From: Rhodobacteraceae bacterium Alg231-30
GTDB taxonomy: Bacteria > Pseudomonadota > Alphaproteobacteria > Rhodobacterales > Rhodobacteraceae
DNA length: 64,000 bases
Assembly (NCBI GenBank): GCA_900143615.1
Contig: FREU01000002.1
Coordinates: 414,663 to 478,662, forward strand
Direction: 5' to 3'
The notes below the pieces were generated by a model. The model made no database searches and was not told where the DNA came from. It worked only from the letters and a program-made list of their open reading frames with translations. Below are positions 35,176 to 43,675 of the stretch, in pieces. The position numbers and the translations under genes were made by a program. Every line of letters starts with the position of its first letter. The stretch's first letter is position 1.

Positions 35176-35931
35176 TCAGCTGGCGTAGTTGGACCCCTCA
35201 TCGTCCAGTATGCCCTTGAGCTCGGCCAGATGACGTACATCCTGTTCAGGGTATTCTTCCAACTCCCGCGCGGTCTTTTCTGCCACATCATCGGGCAACA
35301 CCCGCAACGGCTGTCCCGTTTGCAGCGCCCGAATATAGGTCTCCGCAGCGCGCTCGAAATAATAGAGCCGGTTGAACGTATCCGCGACGCTGTTCCCGAT
35401 CACCAGCACGCCATGATTGCCCATCACCATGACCTTTTGTTTGGGATCAGACAGCAAACTTGCACAGCGCTCACCTTCATCTTCAAAGGCCAAGCCGCCG
35501 TAGCCGTCGTCAATCACAATGCGATTGTAAAACGTGGCACAATTCTGATCCACAGGCAGCAAACGCGAGTCCGCCAGACTGGCCAGAACAGTGGCAAAAA
35601 TCGAATGCACATGCATCACACACCGCGCATGCGGACAATGCCGATGCACCCCGCCATGCAATCCCCACGCGGTCGGATCCGGTGCATCCGGTCCACTTAA
35701 CGTGTCGGGATCATTGGCATCCACCATGATCAAATCGCTGGCCTTAATGCGGGCAAAATGGGTCTGATTGGGATTCATCAGAAACTGTGTGCCGTCCTCA
35801 TTCACAGCCAGACTGAAATGGTTGGCCACGCCTTCATGCATGTTCAACCGCGCCGTCCAACGAAACGCCGCCGCCATATCCACGCGCTCCTGCCAATGCT
35901 CCATATTGGGCCGCAATTCGGTAACACTCAT
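35176..35931 (-). CDS. Class II aldolase/adducin family protein
   Basis: 251 residues from the ATG at 35931 (GGGGAG seven bases upstream). Zinc-binding histidines appear in 'CVMHVHSIFATVLAS' and the catalytic region in 'VMVMGNHGVLVIGNSVADTF'; 'GVANHFSLAV' near residue 35 is the phosphate/carboxylate-binding loop position. The family cleaves or decarboxylates small hydroxy acids and sugars. It leads a three-gene unit with the two hydroxylase paralogues, which suggests a shared pathway of unknown nature. Confidence 0.82.
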   Translation of the reverse strand: MSVTELRPNMEHWQERVDMAAAFRWTARLNMHEGVANHFSLAVNEDGTQFLMNPNQTHFARIKASDLIMVDANDPDTLSGPDAPDPTAWGLHGGVHRHCPHARCVMHVHSIFATVLASLADSRLLPVDQNCATFYNRIVIDDGYGGLAFEDEGERCASLLSDPKQKVMVMGNHGVLVIGNSVADTFNRLYYFERAAETYIRALQTGQPLRVLPDDVAEKTARELEEYPEQDVRHLAELKGILDDEGSNYAS

Positions 35932-36068
35932 GTTGAACTCCCCGCTTAATTTACCTTCAGGGTGGCCAAGACTGCCCCAAATTGCCATGTCAAAAACGAC
36001 CTAGCACCGATTGGGCACCGCGATTTTTGCCGTTTCCGGACCTTCTTCAGCGTTTTATGCACAAAGAG

Positions 36069-37436
36069 TCATGTCGCCAAAGGCAGCTTCAAGCTCAAAC
36101 TTGCCCCCGCCTCAACAGGATCAATCGAGACCTCGCCGCCGTGTTGTTCCGCCACCGATGCGACAATCGCCAAACCCAGCCCGCTACCGTCCGACGGTGC
36201 GACCTGCGAAAACCGCCCAAACGCCTGATCACTCTGCGCTGGTGTCAGACCAACACCATCGTCGCGCACTGTGATGCTGGCCGTGCCGTCGCCACTCGCA
36301 ACATCAACCTGAATAGACGACAGCGCCGCACCTCCATGTTTCATCGCGTTATCAATCAGGTTTTTCAGCGCCTCACTCACATAGAACCGATCCGCTGTTA
36401 TCTCGATCGCCTGATCCGGTGCTTCCAGACCAAAGTCGATACCCCGCCCCAACACGTCCTGCGCCATGTCGGTACAGACCTCTCGTGTCAAAGCACACAG
36501 ATCAAAGGTCTCATGTTCGCGGCCTTGCGCACCATGCTGCAACCGATCAAGCGATAACAATTGTTCGGATATGCGCACTGATTCACGCGCCGCTGCCTCC
36601 AGTTCACGCAGACGAATGTCGCGATCCGCCTCACTGGGCGCATCCCTAAGCGCCTGCGCCATAGACTGCACCGCAGCGGCCGGATTACGCAATTGATGGG
36701 CGGCATCAGAGATGAACACCTGATGGGCATTGATGTTATACTCAAGTTGTTCAAAGAGCCGATTGAGCGTCTTAACAATTCCTTGGGCTTCAATTGGAAC
36801 ATGGCGCTTAATCTGGCTCAAATCATCAGGCGAACGGCGGTCAATCGCGTCCTCCAACTCAATCAGCGGGGCCAGCCCGCGGCGCACACCAAACCACACC
36901 ACCAGCGCGACAGAAATCAACAGCGCACCAATCAAAATCGCCGCCCGAATAGCAAGCTGGTTGGCAAATGCTGTTCGATCAGCAATCCGCTGCCAGACCG
37001 TGATGATTGTGTCGCCGCTCATGCCTTGAATGGAAACCCGCTCTGTGATGCGCATAACCCGCACAGGCTCCGAGCGATAAGTGGCCTCATAAAACTGCTG
37101 CCCGTTTATCCCGTCGTTGCTTGGCGCCGTGGTGGTGGGCGGATAGGCATAGCCTGTGACATAGCTGCCGCCCGGCCCCGTCGCGTGGTAAAAAACTTCG
37201 CCGCCCGAGGCATCGCGGATCAAATCCCGAGTGGACGGCAATAAGGCATCGCCATCCGACACCGTTACATCACGCGAAATCGCCAATGCAGCCGACAGTA
37301 ATCCGCGATCAAACAGCTCCTCTGCCGTTTCCTGTGCCACCATGTACCGCCAGACCCCCAAGGGCAGCGTCATTAAGATCAAAGGACACAGCACCAGCAA
37401 AAACAGCCGAAGTCGAAGGGAAAACCGGGGCGTCAT
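36069..37436 (-). CDS. tctE: Sensor histidine kinase, TctE-like
   Basis: 455 residues: helix 1 (about 9-28), a periplasmic sensor of about 130 residues, helix 2 (about 163-182), HAMP, the HisKA phospho-site H247 in 'FISDAAHQLRNPAAAVQSMA', and an ATPase domain with 'LIDNAMKHGG', 'DDGVGL' and 'GSGLGLAIVASVAEQHGG'. It overlaps the response regulator stop as ATGA. Divergence from tctC and the TctE-type sensor layout indicate control of tricarboxylate uptake. Confidence 0.85.
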   Translation of the reverse strand: MTPRFSLRLRLFLLVLCPLILMTLPLGVWRYMVAQETAEELFDRGLLSAALAISRDVTVSDGDALLPSTRDLIRDASGGEVFYHATGPGGSYVTGYAYPPTTTAPSNDGINGQQFYEATYRSEPVRVMRITERVSIQGMSGDTIITVWQRIADRTAFANQLAIRAAILIGALLISVALVVWFGVRRGLAPLIELEDAIDRRSPDDLSQIKRHVPIEAQGIVKTLNRLFEQLEYNINAHQVFISDAAHQLRNPAAAVQSMAQALRDAPSEADRDIRLRELEAAARESVRISEQLLSLDRLQHGAQGREHETFDLCALTREVCTDMAQDVLGRGIDFGLEAPDQAIEITADRFYVSEALKNLIDNAMKHGGAALSSIQVDVASGDGTASITVRDDGVGLTPAQSDQAFGRFSQVAPSDGSGLGLAIVASVAEQHGGEVSIDPVEAGASLSLKLPLAT

Positions 37437-38101
37437 CCGCGGGCTTCAAGCATATAGCCCAAACCACGAGCGGTCTTGATGGAAACGCCAAAGGCGCTCA
37501 GACGTTTGCGCAGCCGCGACACATGCGGCTCAATCGCTGTGTCATCCACATCCGCGCCCACACCATAAACATGATCGGTCAACTGCGCTTTGGACACGAT
37601 GCGCCCACGCCGCTCTAGCAAGCACTCCAGCACCGCAACTTCACGTCTTGGGAAATCCTGCGTCACGCCGTCTGCGCTGACCTGCCGTGTGGCGCGATCA
37701 AACTCAAGACCGCCAACCGATTCACGCGCGCCATAGTCCAGATCTTTGCGACGCGACAACGCCCGCACACGCGCTTCCAGCTCATCCATCTCGAACGGCT
37801 TTACCAGATAATCATCTGCACCGGCATCAAGTCCGGCCACCCGATCACTGGTGTCAGACCGCGCAGTGAGCAAAATCACCGGCACGCTTTCTCCGCGAGC
37901 GCGAATCGCTGACAATACTTCCAACCCCGAACGCCCCGGAAGATTAACATCCAGCACCACCAGATCAGCCCCTTCACGCGCCAAAAACGCCGCTGCGTCG
38001 TCACCGTCGTGAATCACGTCAGTGGCATGCCCTCGATCTTGCAACCGATAAGATATTGCTTTTGCGAGAGTTTCGTTGTCTTCGATGATGGCTATTCGCA
38101 T
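37433..38101 (-). CDS. tctD: OmpR-family response regulator, TctD-like
   Basis: 222 residues from the ATG at 38101 ('MRIAIIEDNETLAKAISYRL'). The receiver domain has E7/D8 and phospho-acceptor D51 ('LVVLDVNLPGRSG'); the winged helix ends 'VSIKTARGLGYMLEARG'. It is the partner of the downstream kinase and divergent from tctC, which lies 140 bp away across a region with inverted repeats. Confidence 0.87.
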   Translation of the reverse strand: MRIAIIEDNETLAKAISYRLQDRGHATDVIHDGDDAAAFLAREGADLVVLDVNLPGRSGLEVLSAIRARGESVPVILLTARSDTSDRVAGLDAGADDYLVKPFEMDELEARVRALSRRKDLDYGARESVGGLEFDRATRQVSADGVTQDFPRREVAVLECLLERRGRIVSKAQLTDHVYGVGADVDDTAIEPHVSRLRKRLSAFGVSIKTARGLGYMLEARG

Positions 38102-38148
38102 TTTTCCCGCCGCAAGCTTCACGCAAGGTTCGCACACCATTGTCGTCG

Positions 38149-38219
38149 GATCATTCGGGGAATCAATACCTCAAGTGCATAAAGAATCATCACTGTGCCG
38201 CTTATGTTCGCGATGATTC
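38149..38219. promoter_or_regulatory. Inverted repeats in the tctD-tctC intergenic region
   Basis: Two symmetric sites built from the same core: GATCATTC-GGG-GAATCAAT (38149-38167, imperfect) and GAATCATC (38184-38191) with GATGATTC (38212-38219), perfect 8-bp arms 20 bp apart. Their place between the divergent genes suggests binding by phosphorylated TctD; this is inference. Confidence 0.5.
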
Positions 38220-38241
38220 GACGGTCGTTAGGGAGGAAACC

Positions 38242-39330
38242 ATGACCATTTCACGTTTTACACGTCGCGCCGCTCTGGGCGTTATTGCCGCTGCCGGACT
38301 GGCAGCCCCCGCCGCCGCCGAGGTCGATTTCTCAGGCAAGACCATTGATTGGGTGATCCCATTCTCTGAAACCGGCGGCTCGGCCAAATGGGCCAACTTC
38401 TTCGCACCACTCTTGTCCGAAGAGCTGCCCGGCAATCCCACAGTTGTGGTCAAATTCATGCCCGGTGCTGGCTCAACCAAAGGTGCTAACTGGTTTCAGG
38501 ACCAAGAACACAAAGACGGCACCCTGTTGTTTGGCACATCGGGCTCAACCCAGTTCCCCTACCTGCTCAAAGATCCCCGCGTGCGCTATGAATACAAAGA
38601 CTGGAACCCGGTCATGGCGTCCGGCACCGGCGGTGTGGCCTATCTGAACGCCGAAGACGGTGCCAAATTTGACGGCTCAGCCAACATGCTCAAAGACACC
38701 GACTTCATCTACGGCTCGCAGGGCGCGACTCGTCTTGACCTTGTGCCACTTCTGGCATGGCAAATGCTGGGCATAAATGTTGAGCCTGTGTTTGGCATCA
38801 AAGGCCGTGGCGATGGCCGTCTGATGTTTGAGCGTGGCGAAGCCACCATCGACTACCAAACCTCCTCCGGCTACCTCGGCGGCAGCGCTGATCTGGTTGC
38901 CGCCGGCACGGCTGTACCCATGATGACTTGGGGCTCGCTGGACGCCAATGGTGACATTGTCCGCGATCCGACCTTCCCTGAAATCGCCACCTTCAAAGAA
39001 GTTTGCGAAGCCACCGACGGCTGCGAAACATCTGGCGAAGCTTGGGATGCATGGAAAGCCTTCTTCGTCGCTGGCTTCCCCGTGCAAAAGCTGGCCTTCC
39101 TGCCAGCTGGCACACCACAGGACGTGATCGACACATACACTGCTGCGTTTGAAGCTGTCGTAGCCCGCGCCGATTTCCCTGAAATCTCCTCCAAGCGTGT
39201 TGGCAAATACTCGGTCTATACATCTGACGCTGTTCAAACGGCTCTGACAACTGCGACCGACGTGCCTGACGAAGCCGAAGCCTATGTGCTGAACTGGCTC
39301 AAAGAAGCTTATGGCGTAGAGCTCAAGTAA
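38242..39330 (+). CDS. tctC: Tripartite tricarboxylate transporter substrate-binding protein (TctC family)
   Basis: 362 residues from the ATG at 38242, with GGGAGGAAAC just upstream. The signal peptide 'MTISRFTRRAALGVIAAAG' has a twin-Arg-like n-region and ends near 'AAPAAAEVDF'. The mature part has the TTT pattern 'KTIDWVIPFSETGGSAKWAN' and 'MPGAGSTKGANWFQ'. It binds a carboxylate in the periplasm and delivers it to the TctAB membrane part downstream. It is separated from that gene by a perfect hairpin. Confidence 0.87.
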   Translation: MTISRFTRRAALGVIAAAGLAAPAAAEVDFSGKTIDWVIPFSETGGSAKWANFFAPLLSEELPGNPTVVVKFMPGAGSTKGANWFQDQEHKDGTLLFGTSGSTQFPYLLKDPRVRYEYKDWNPVMASGTGGVAYLNAEDGAKFDGSANMLKDTDFIYGSQGATRLDLVPLLAWQMLGINVEPVFGIKGRGDGRLMFERGEATIDYQTSSGYLGGSADLVAAGTAVPMMTWGSLDANGDIVRDPTFPEIATFKEVCEATDGCETSGEAWDAWKAFFVAGFPVQKLAFLPAGTPQDVIDTYTAAFEAVVARADFPEISSKRVGKYSVYTSDAVQTALTTATDVPDEAEAYVLNWLKEAYGVELK

Positions 39331-39340
39331 GCTCTTCCCA

Positions 39341-39381
39341 AGCGACGCGCGTTCTCTCTTCTCTCCAGAACGCGCGTCGCT
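39341..39381 (+). terminator. Perfect 15-bp hairpin between tctC and tctAB
   Basis: AGCGACGCGCGTTCT (39341-39355) pairs exactly with AGAACGCGCGTCGCT (39367-39381) over an 11-nt pyrimidine loop, followed by CTCTTCTTAAA. It can act as a leaky terminator or an mRNA-stabilising hairpin, raising binding protein over membrane subunit. Confidence 0.75.
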
Positions 39382-39418
39382 CTCTTCTTAAAAATCGAAC
39401 AACAGAAAGGCGGCTCCC

Positions 39419-41455
39419 ATGGAGATGTTCGCTACCGCACTTCCTGCGCTTGGTGACGCGTGGGCTCTGATCCTGCAACCCATCGTTCTAGGCTATCTTA
39501 TTCTGGGTGTGGTGATGGGGCTTGCGGTTGGGGTCTTCCCCGGTCTCGGCGGCATCGCTGGCCTTTCGCTACTTCTGCCTTTCATGTTTGGTATGGATCC
39601 CATCCTTGGCCTTGCACTGATGATCGGCATGGTGGCCGTTGTCCCCACCTCTGACACCTTCGCCTCTGTGCTTATGGGCATTCCCGGCTCCTCTGCGTCC
39701 CAAGCCACAGTGCTTGACGGTTTTCCGATGGCCAAGAAAGGCGAAGCCGCTCGCGCGCTCTCTGCTGCTTTTGCCTCATCGCTGTTTGGCGGCCTCGTCG
39801 GCGCGATGTTCCTGACCGTCTTTATCCTGATCGCGCGGCCCATCGTGCTAGCATTCGGTCTGCCCGAGATGTTGATGATCACGGTGCTCGGCCTGTCGAT
39901 GGTCGCGGTTCTGGCCGGTCGCATCCCGCTTAAAGGTCTCGCCGCCGCGGGCCTTGGCATCATGGTAGGCACGATTGGCGAAGCCGACGCGGGCGGCAGC
40001 CTGCGCATGGCGACCTATGACATTCCCTATCTCACCGATGGCCTGCAATTGGTGATCGTCGGCCTTGGTATCTTTGCCATCCCCGAAATCGTCTCCCTGC
40101 TACGTCAGGATCGCTCGATTGCCAAAGGCGCTTCTCTGGGATCGGGCTGGATGGAAGGTGTGAAAGACTGGTTCGCCAACCGCTGGCTGTCGGTGCGCTG
40201 CTCTATCATCGGTGTGGTGATCGGCGTCATTCCCGGCCTTGGCGGCTCGGTGGTAGACTGGATCGCCTATGGCCATGCGGTGCAAACCACCAAAGACAAA
40301 ACCAACTTTGGCAAAGGCGAAGTGCGCGGCGTGATCGGGCCGGAAAGCTCCAACAACGCCAAAGAAGGTGGCGGTCTGGTGCCAACACTGCTGTTTGGTA
40401 TTCCCGGCTCCGGCTCCATGGCGATCTTTATCGGTGCCGTTGCCCTTTTGGGCTCAGGCGACATCGAAGTTGGCCCCAACATGCTCAAAAGCAATCTGGA
40501 CATCACCTATGCCATCGTCTGGCTGCTGGCGCTGGCCAATGTTGTTGGCACGATCCTTTGTATCGCAGCTTCTGGCGGCATCGCCAAGCTGACCACCATC
40601 CGCTTTACCTATCTGGCGCCTTTCCTGTTCATGCTGATTAGCTTTGCGGCGTTTCAATCGGGCCAGAACTTCGAAGATGTTCTGGCGCTCGCAGCCATCG
40701 GCCTGATCGGCATCTTCTTACGCCGCTTCGACTGGTCGCGCCCTGCGTTTTTGATCGGTTTTGTGCTGTCCAATCCGGTTGAGAAATTCACCAACCAAGC
40801 GTTTCAGATCGCGTCTTTCAGGTTCCGCAAAGGCTTTGATGTGGGCATGGAGTATCTCTTTAGCCCGATCGTGATCATCCTGATCGTCATCACAGTTGTC
40901 TCGGTGGTCTTTGGCATTCGTCAGGCCAAGTCAATCATGGCCGAAGGCGAGGTCAAATCCGGCTCCAAGCGCGCACCTGTGGTGTTTCTGCTGGTAGTGA
41001 TCGGCTACCTCGTTGCCGCTCTGATCAACGCCAATATGATCCCGGACTACAACATGACCGACAAAGTGATCCCGCTGGCAATCGGTGGCTTTGCTCTGGT
41101 GTGTTGTCTGATCCTGCTGGTGCAAATGATGCGCCTGCCCGAAGGCGACACCATCTTTGCCGACAAAGAAGTGGCCGGAGAAGACGCCGACGCGCCTTAT
41201 GGTCTGTGGTCCACGCTGGCATGGTTTGCAGGCCTGATCATCGGCACCTATTTCGTCGGCTTCATCCTCGCACTGGTCGGATTCCTCGTGGCCTTCTTGC
41301 GCGTGCGTGCTGGCTCCAGCTGGTCCAAGACTCTCCTGCTGTCAGCCTGCGGCATCGCCTTCATGTGCTTCATGGCAGGTGCCTTGAACCGCGACTTCCC
41401 ACCCGGCCTTCTGCAAGACGCTGTCGATCTGCCTTGGCCGCTTGGCGGGATGTAA
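39419..41455 (+). CDS. tctA: Tripartite tricarboxylate transporter membrane protein, TctA fused to a TctB-like C-terminus
   Basis: 678 residues, against about 500 for TctA alone. Residues 1-500 are TctA, with the repeated signature 'GVFPGLGGIAGLSLLLPFMFG' region (near 40) and 'IPGLGGSVVDWIAYGHA' (near 270), plus 'GIPGSGSMAIFIGA'. From about 525 a further four or five helices ('APVVFLLVVIGYLVAALI', 'IGGFALVCCLILLVQMM', 'LAWFAGLIIGTYFVGFILAL') match the size and topology of TctB, for which no separate gene exists here. Confidence 0.87.
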   Translation: MEMFATALPALGDAWALILQPIVLGYLILGVVMGLAVGVFPGLGGIAGLSLLLPFMFGMDPILGLALMIGMVAVVPTSDTFASVLMGIPGSSASQATVLDGFPMAKKGEAARALSAAFASSLFGGLVGAMFLTVFILIARPIVLAFGLPEMLMITVLGLSMVAVLAGRIPLKGLAAAGLGIMVGTIGEADAGGSLRMATYDIPYLTDGLQLVIVGLGIFAIPEIVSLLRQDRSIAKGASLGSGWMEGVKDWFANRWLSVRCSIIGVVIGVIPGLGGSVVDWIAYGHAVQTTKDKTNFGKGEVRGVIGPESSNNAKEGGGLVPTLLFGIPGSGSMAIFIGAVALLGSGDIEVGPNMLKSNLDITYAIVWLLALANVVGTILCIAASGGIAKLTTIRFTYLAPFLFMLISFAAFQSGQNFEDVLALAAIGLIGIFLRRFDWSRPAFLIGFVLSNPVEKFTNQAFQIASFRFRKGFDVGMEYLFSPIVIILIVITVVSVVFGIRQAKSIMAEGEVKSGSKRAPVVFLLVVIGYLVAALINANMIPDYNMTDKVIPLAIGGFALVCCLILLVQMMRLPEGDTIFADKEVAGEDADAPYGLWSTLAWFAGLIIGTYFVGFILALVGFLVAFLRVRAGSSWSKTLLLSACGIAFMCFMAGALNRDFPPGLLQDAVDLPWPLGGM

Positions 41456-41461
41456 GTCTTC

Positions 41462-41488
41462 GCCGCGCGCACCCCATCTGCGCGCGGC
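41462..41488 (+). other. Intercistronic hairpin between tctA and the PrpF-family gene
   Basis: GCCGCGCGCA (41462-41471) and TGCGCGCGGC (41479-41488) form a perfect 10-bp stem over a 7-nt loop. There is no T-run, so an mRNA-processing or stability role is more likely than termination. Confidence 0.55.
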
Positions 41489-41526
41489 CCCACCGGATAC
41501 ACCCCTTTCCGCACTTAGGATCTGAC

Positions 41527-42627
41527 ATGACCCAAACCGGTATTCCTTATGTTTTCATGCGCGCAGGCACCTCACGCGGCCCGTTTTTCAACGCGGCCGA
41601 TCTGCCCGCAGATCGCGACACCCGCGCCGAGGTGCTGATCAGCGCCGTTGGGGCAGGCCATGCCCTCAACATTGATGGCATCGGCGGCGGCGCCGCAGTG
41701 ACCACCAAAGTCGCGATGCTTTCGCCCTCTGACGACGAATGGGCCGACATCGACTATTTCTTTGCACAGGTTGCGGTGACCGAACGCTTGGTAGATTTCA
41801 AACCCACCTGCGGCAATATCCTCTCAGGCGTTGGCCCTGCGGCGATCGAAATGGGCCTCATTACACCTTCGGGCGACACCACCGAGATCAAAATCCGCGC
41901 GGTCAACACGGGGGCACGGGTCATTGCGCGGATTGCCACACCAAACGGACAGTGGAGCTATGACGGCGACACAGAAATCGCGGGTGTGCCCGGCGCCTCT
42001 GCTGCGATTGCGCTCACCTTTATGGGCGTTGTTGGCTCCTCCACCGGTGCCTTTCTGCCCACCGGAAATCTGCGTGACACCATTGAGGGCATCGAGGTCA
42101 CCTGCATGGATGTCGCCATGCCGGTCGTGATTGCGCGGGCTGCGGATTTTGGCCTAACAGGCTATGAAACCGTGCGGGAACTCGACGACAACCGCGACGT
42201 CTTTGCCCGCATGGAAACCATTCGCCTTCAGGCCGGCGCGCTGATGGGCATGGGGGATGTCACCAAATCCGTGACACCAAAGTTTGCCTTTCTTGCCCCC
42301 GCCCAAAACGGTGGCACCATCGCAGCGCGCTATTTCATGCCGTGGAACACCCATCCGTCGATGGCCGTCACGGGCGCACAATGTATCGCCTCCTGCGCAC
42401 TCACTCCGGGCACGGTCGCCGACGGCCTGTTGACGCGTCCAAAGGACAGCCCGGCCCAAGTGGTTCTGGAACATGCGTCGGGCTCAATCGATGTGCTGGT
42501 AGACTACGACACAACTGACGGATTTGAACTCAACGCCGCCGGACTGGTCCGCACGGCCCGCAAACTGGCTGACGGACAGGTCTATGTGCCTGCTTCCGTC
42601 TGGGCCGGTCATGGAGAAACCAAATGA
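41527..42627 (+). CDS. PrpF/4-oxalomesaconate-tautomerase family isomerase
   Basis: 366 residues from the ATG at 41527. The start 'GIPYVFMRAGTSRGPFFNAAD', the cysteine region 'KPTCGNILSGVGPAAIEMGL' and the second 'MAVTGAQCIASCALTPGT' are those of the PrpF/GalD diaminopimelate-epimerase-like fold, which moves double bonds in tricarboxylates. Members isomerise aconitate or 2-methylaconitate, or tautomerise oxalomesaconate. Beside tct and tcu genes, an aconitate-type isomerase is the likeliest role. It is coupled to the UspA gene by ATGA. Confidence 0.8.
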   Translation: MTQTGIPYVFMRAGTSRGPFFNAADLPADRDTRAEVLISAVGAGHALNIDGIGGGAAVTTKVAMLSPSDDEWADIDYFFAQVAVTERLVDFKPTCGNILSGVGPAAIEMGLITPSGDTTEIKIRAVNTGARVIARIATPNGQWSYDGDTEIAGVPGASAAIALTFMGVVGSSTGAFLPTGNLRDTIEGIEVTCMDVAMPVVIARAADFGLTGYETVRELDDNRDVFARMETIRLQAGALMGMGDVTKSVTPKFAFLAPAQNGGTIAARYFMPWNTHPSMAVTGAQCIASCALTPGTVADGLLTRPKDSPAQVVLEHASGSIDVLVDYDTTDGFELNAAGLVRTARKLADGQVYVPASVWAGHGETK

Positions 42628-43445
42628 GCATGCAAAACATCCTTGTGGCCTTTAACGGCTCTGAACGCTCGGCCACCGCGCTGCGCTACGGCGCGGCACT
42701 CGCGCGGGAAAACGGTGGGCATGTCACCGCGATGCTGGCCTATTCCCAGCACGACATCATTGATCAGACCAACAAATGGATCCCCACCCGTGCACGCGAA
42801 ATTCTCGCCGCAGCGAGCTCTGAGTTTCTGGTCGAAATAGAAGCGCAATTCAACGCCATGCGCGACGAATTGGGCCTCGCAGACCGTCTGCACTTTGAAC
42901 GCATCGCAGGCAAAGTTGACGCGGTGCTCTCTGACAGCGCGCGCAGCTTTGATCTGCTGATTGTCGGTCACGATCAGGGCGACGCGGTTGACGGCCATGT
43001 TGTTGTACATGCCGACCGTATCGCGCTTTTGTCCGGCCGCCCCGTTTTGATTGTGCCCAAAGGATTTGACCCTGCCAAAAGCCACACCCACGCAGTCATG
43101 GCGTGGGATGGTGGTCGCGCAGCAGCGCGCGCACTCTCAGACGGGCTGGCCCTGTTGGAAGACCAAGGCAAAGTCACCGTGCTGACCGTGGGCGACGCAG
43201 AGCTGCCCCGCCCCATCGGCGACGTCTTGACCCATCTGGACCGCCACGGCGTCAAAGCGACCCACGAAGCCATTGCTGCAATGCCCGGCATTGCCCGCGC
43301 TATCGTGGCCTATTGTGTGGAAAAAGACCCCTGCCTGCTGGTGATGGGCGCTTATGAGCACTCCAAATTCCGCGAAGACTTCCTTGGCGGCGTCACTGCA
43401 CGCGTGCTGCGCACCGTACCTGTTCCTGTACTGTTGTCCCATTAA
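42624..43445 (+). CDS. Universal stress protein with two tandem UspA domains
   Basis: 273 residues. The first Usp domain starts 'ILVAFNGSERSATALRYGA' and ends 'GRPVLIVPKG' (about 1-150); the second starts 'HAVMAWDGGRAAARALSDG' and ends with the nucleotide-binding pattern 'LVMGAYEHSKFREDFLGGVT' and 'VPVPVLLSH'. The ATP-type G-2x-G-9x-G loop is only approximate. It overlaps the PrpF-family stop as ATGA. Its role in the operon is unknown. Confidence 0.82.
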   Translation: MSMQNILVAFNGSERSATALRYGAALARENGGHVTAMLAYSQHDIIDQTNKWIPTRAREILAAASSEFLVEIEAQFNAMRDELGLADRLHFERIAGKVDAVLSDSARSFDLLIVGHDQGDAVDGHVVVHADRIALLSGRPVLIVPKGFDPAKSHTHAVMAWDGGRAAARALSDGLALLEDQGKVTVLTVGDAELPRPIGDVLTHLDRHGVKATHEAIAAMPGIARAIVAYCVEKDPCLLVMGAYEHSKFREDFLGGVTARVLRTVPVPVLLSH

Positions 43446-43455
43446 AGAGAATAAA

Positions 43456-43647
43456 ATGAATTCCCAAGACGCCCATGCCCGCCTGACCCAAGCGCTGGCT
43501 TTATTAACCGAAGTGCGCAATGAACTGGGCGAAGCACTCTGTGCCTCTCACGGCCAGCTCAACATGAAAGACCCCAAAGTGCGTCGCCAATCCGAACTGC
43601 ACGACCGCGCCGCGCACTGTATCGCGGCCTATCACGCAGCCCCCTAA
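43456..43647 (+). CDS. Hypothetical 63-residue protein
   Basis: A short helical protein starting 'MNSQDAHARLTQALALLTEV', 10 bp after the UspA gene with AAAGAGA upstream of the ATG. It has no membrane helix or metal motif and no family I recognise. Codon use and tight spacing to both neighbours support it as a real gene of the operon. Confidence 0.55.
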   Translation: MNSQDAHARLTQALALLTEVRNELGEALCASHGQLNMKDPKVRRQSELHDRAAHCIAAYHAAP

Positions 43648-43675
43648 CCCGCCCTATTCTCGTGAAAGACATCAG

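Noticed and set aside
41248-41514. Minus-strand small frames in the tctA 3' region as a possible separate tctB
   Set aside because: They lack hydrophobic helices; the TctB-like helices are in the tctA frame.
41101-41526. In-frame upstream extension of the PrpF-family gene by 142 codons
   Set aside because: It runs through the end of tctA in another frame and gives Arg-rich, low-quality sequence; the family start is the ATG at 41527.
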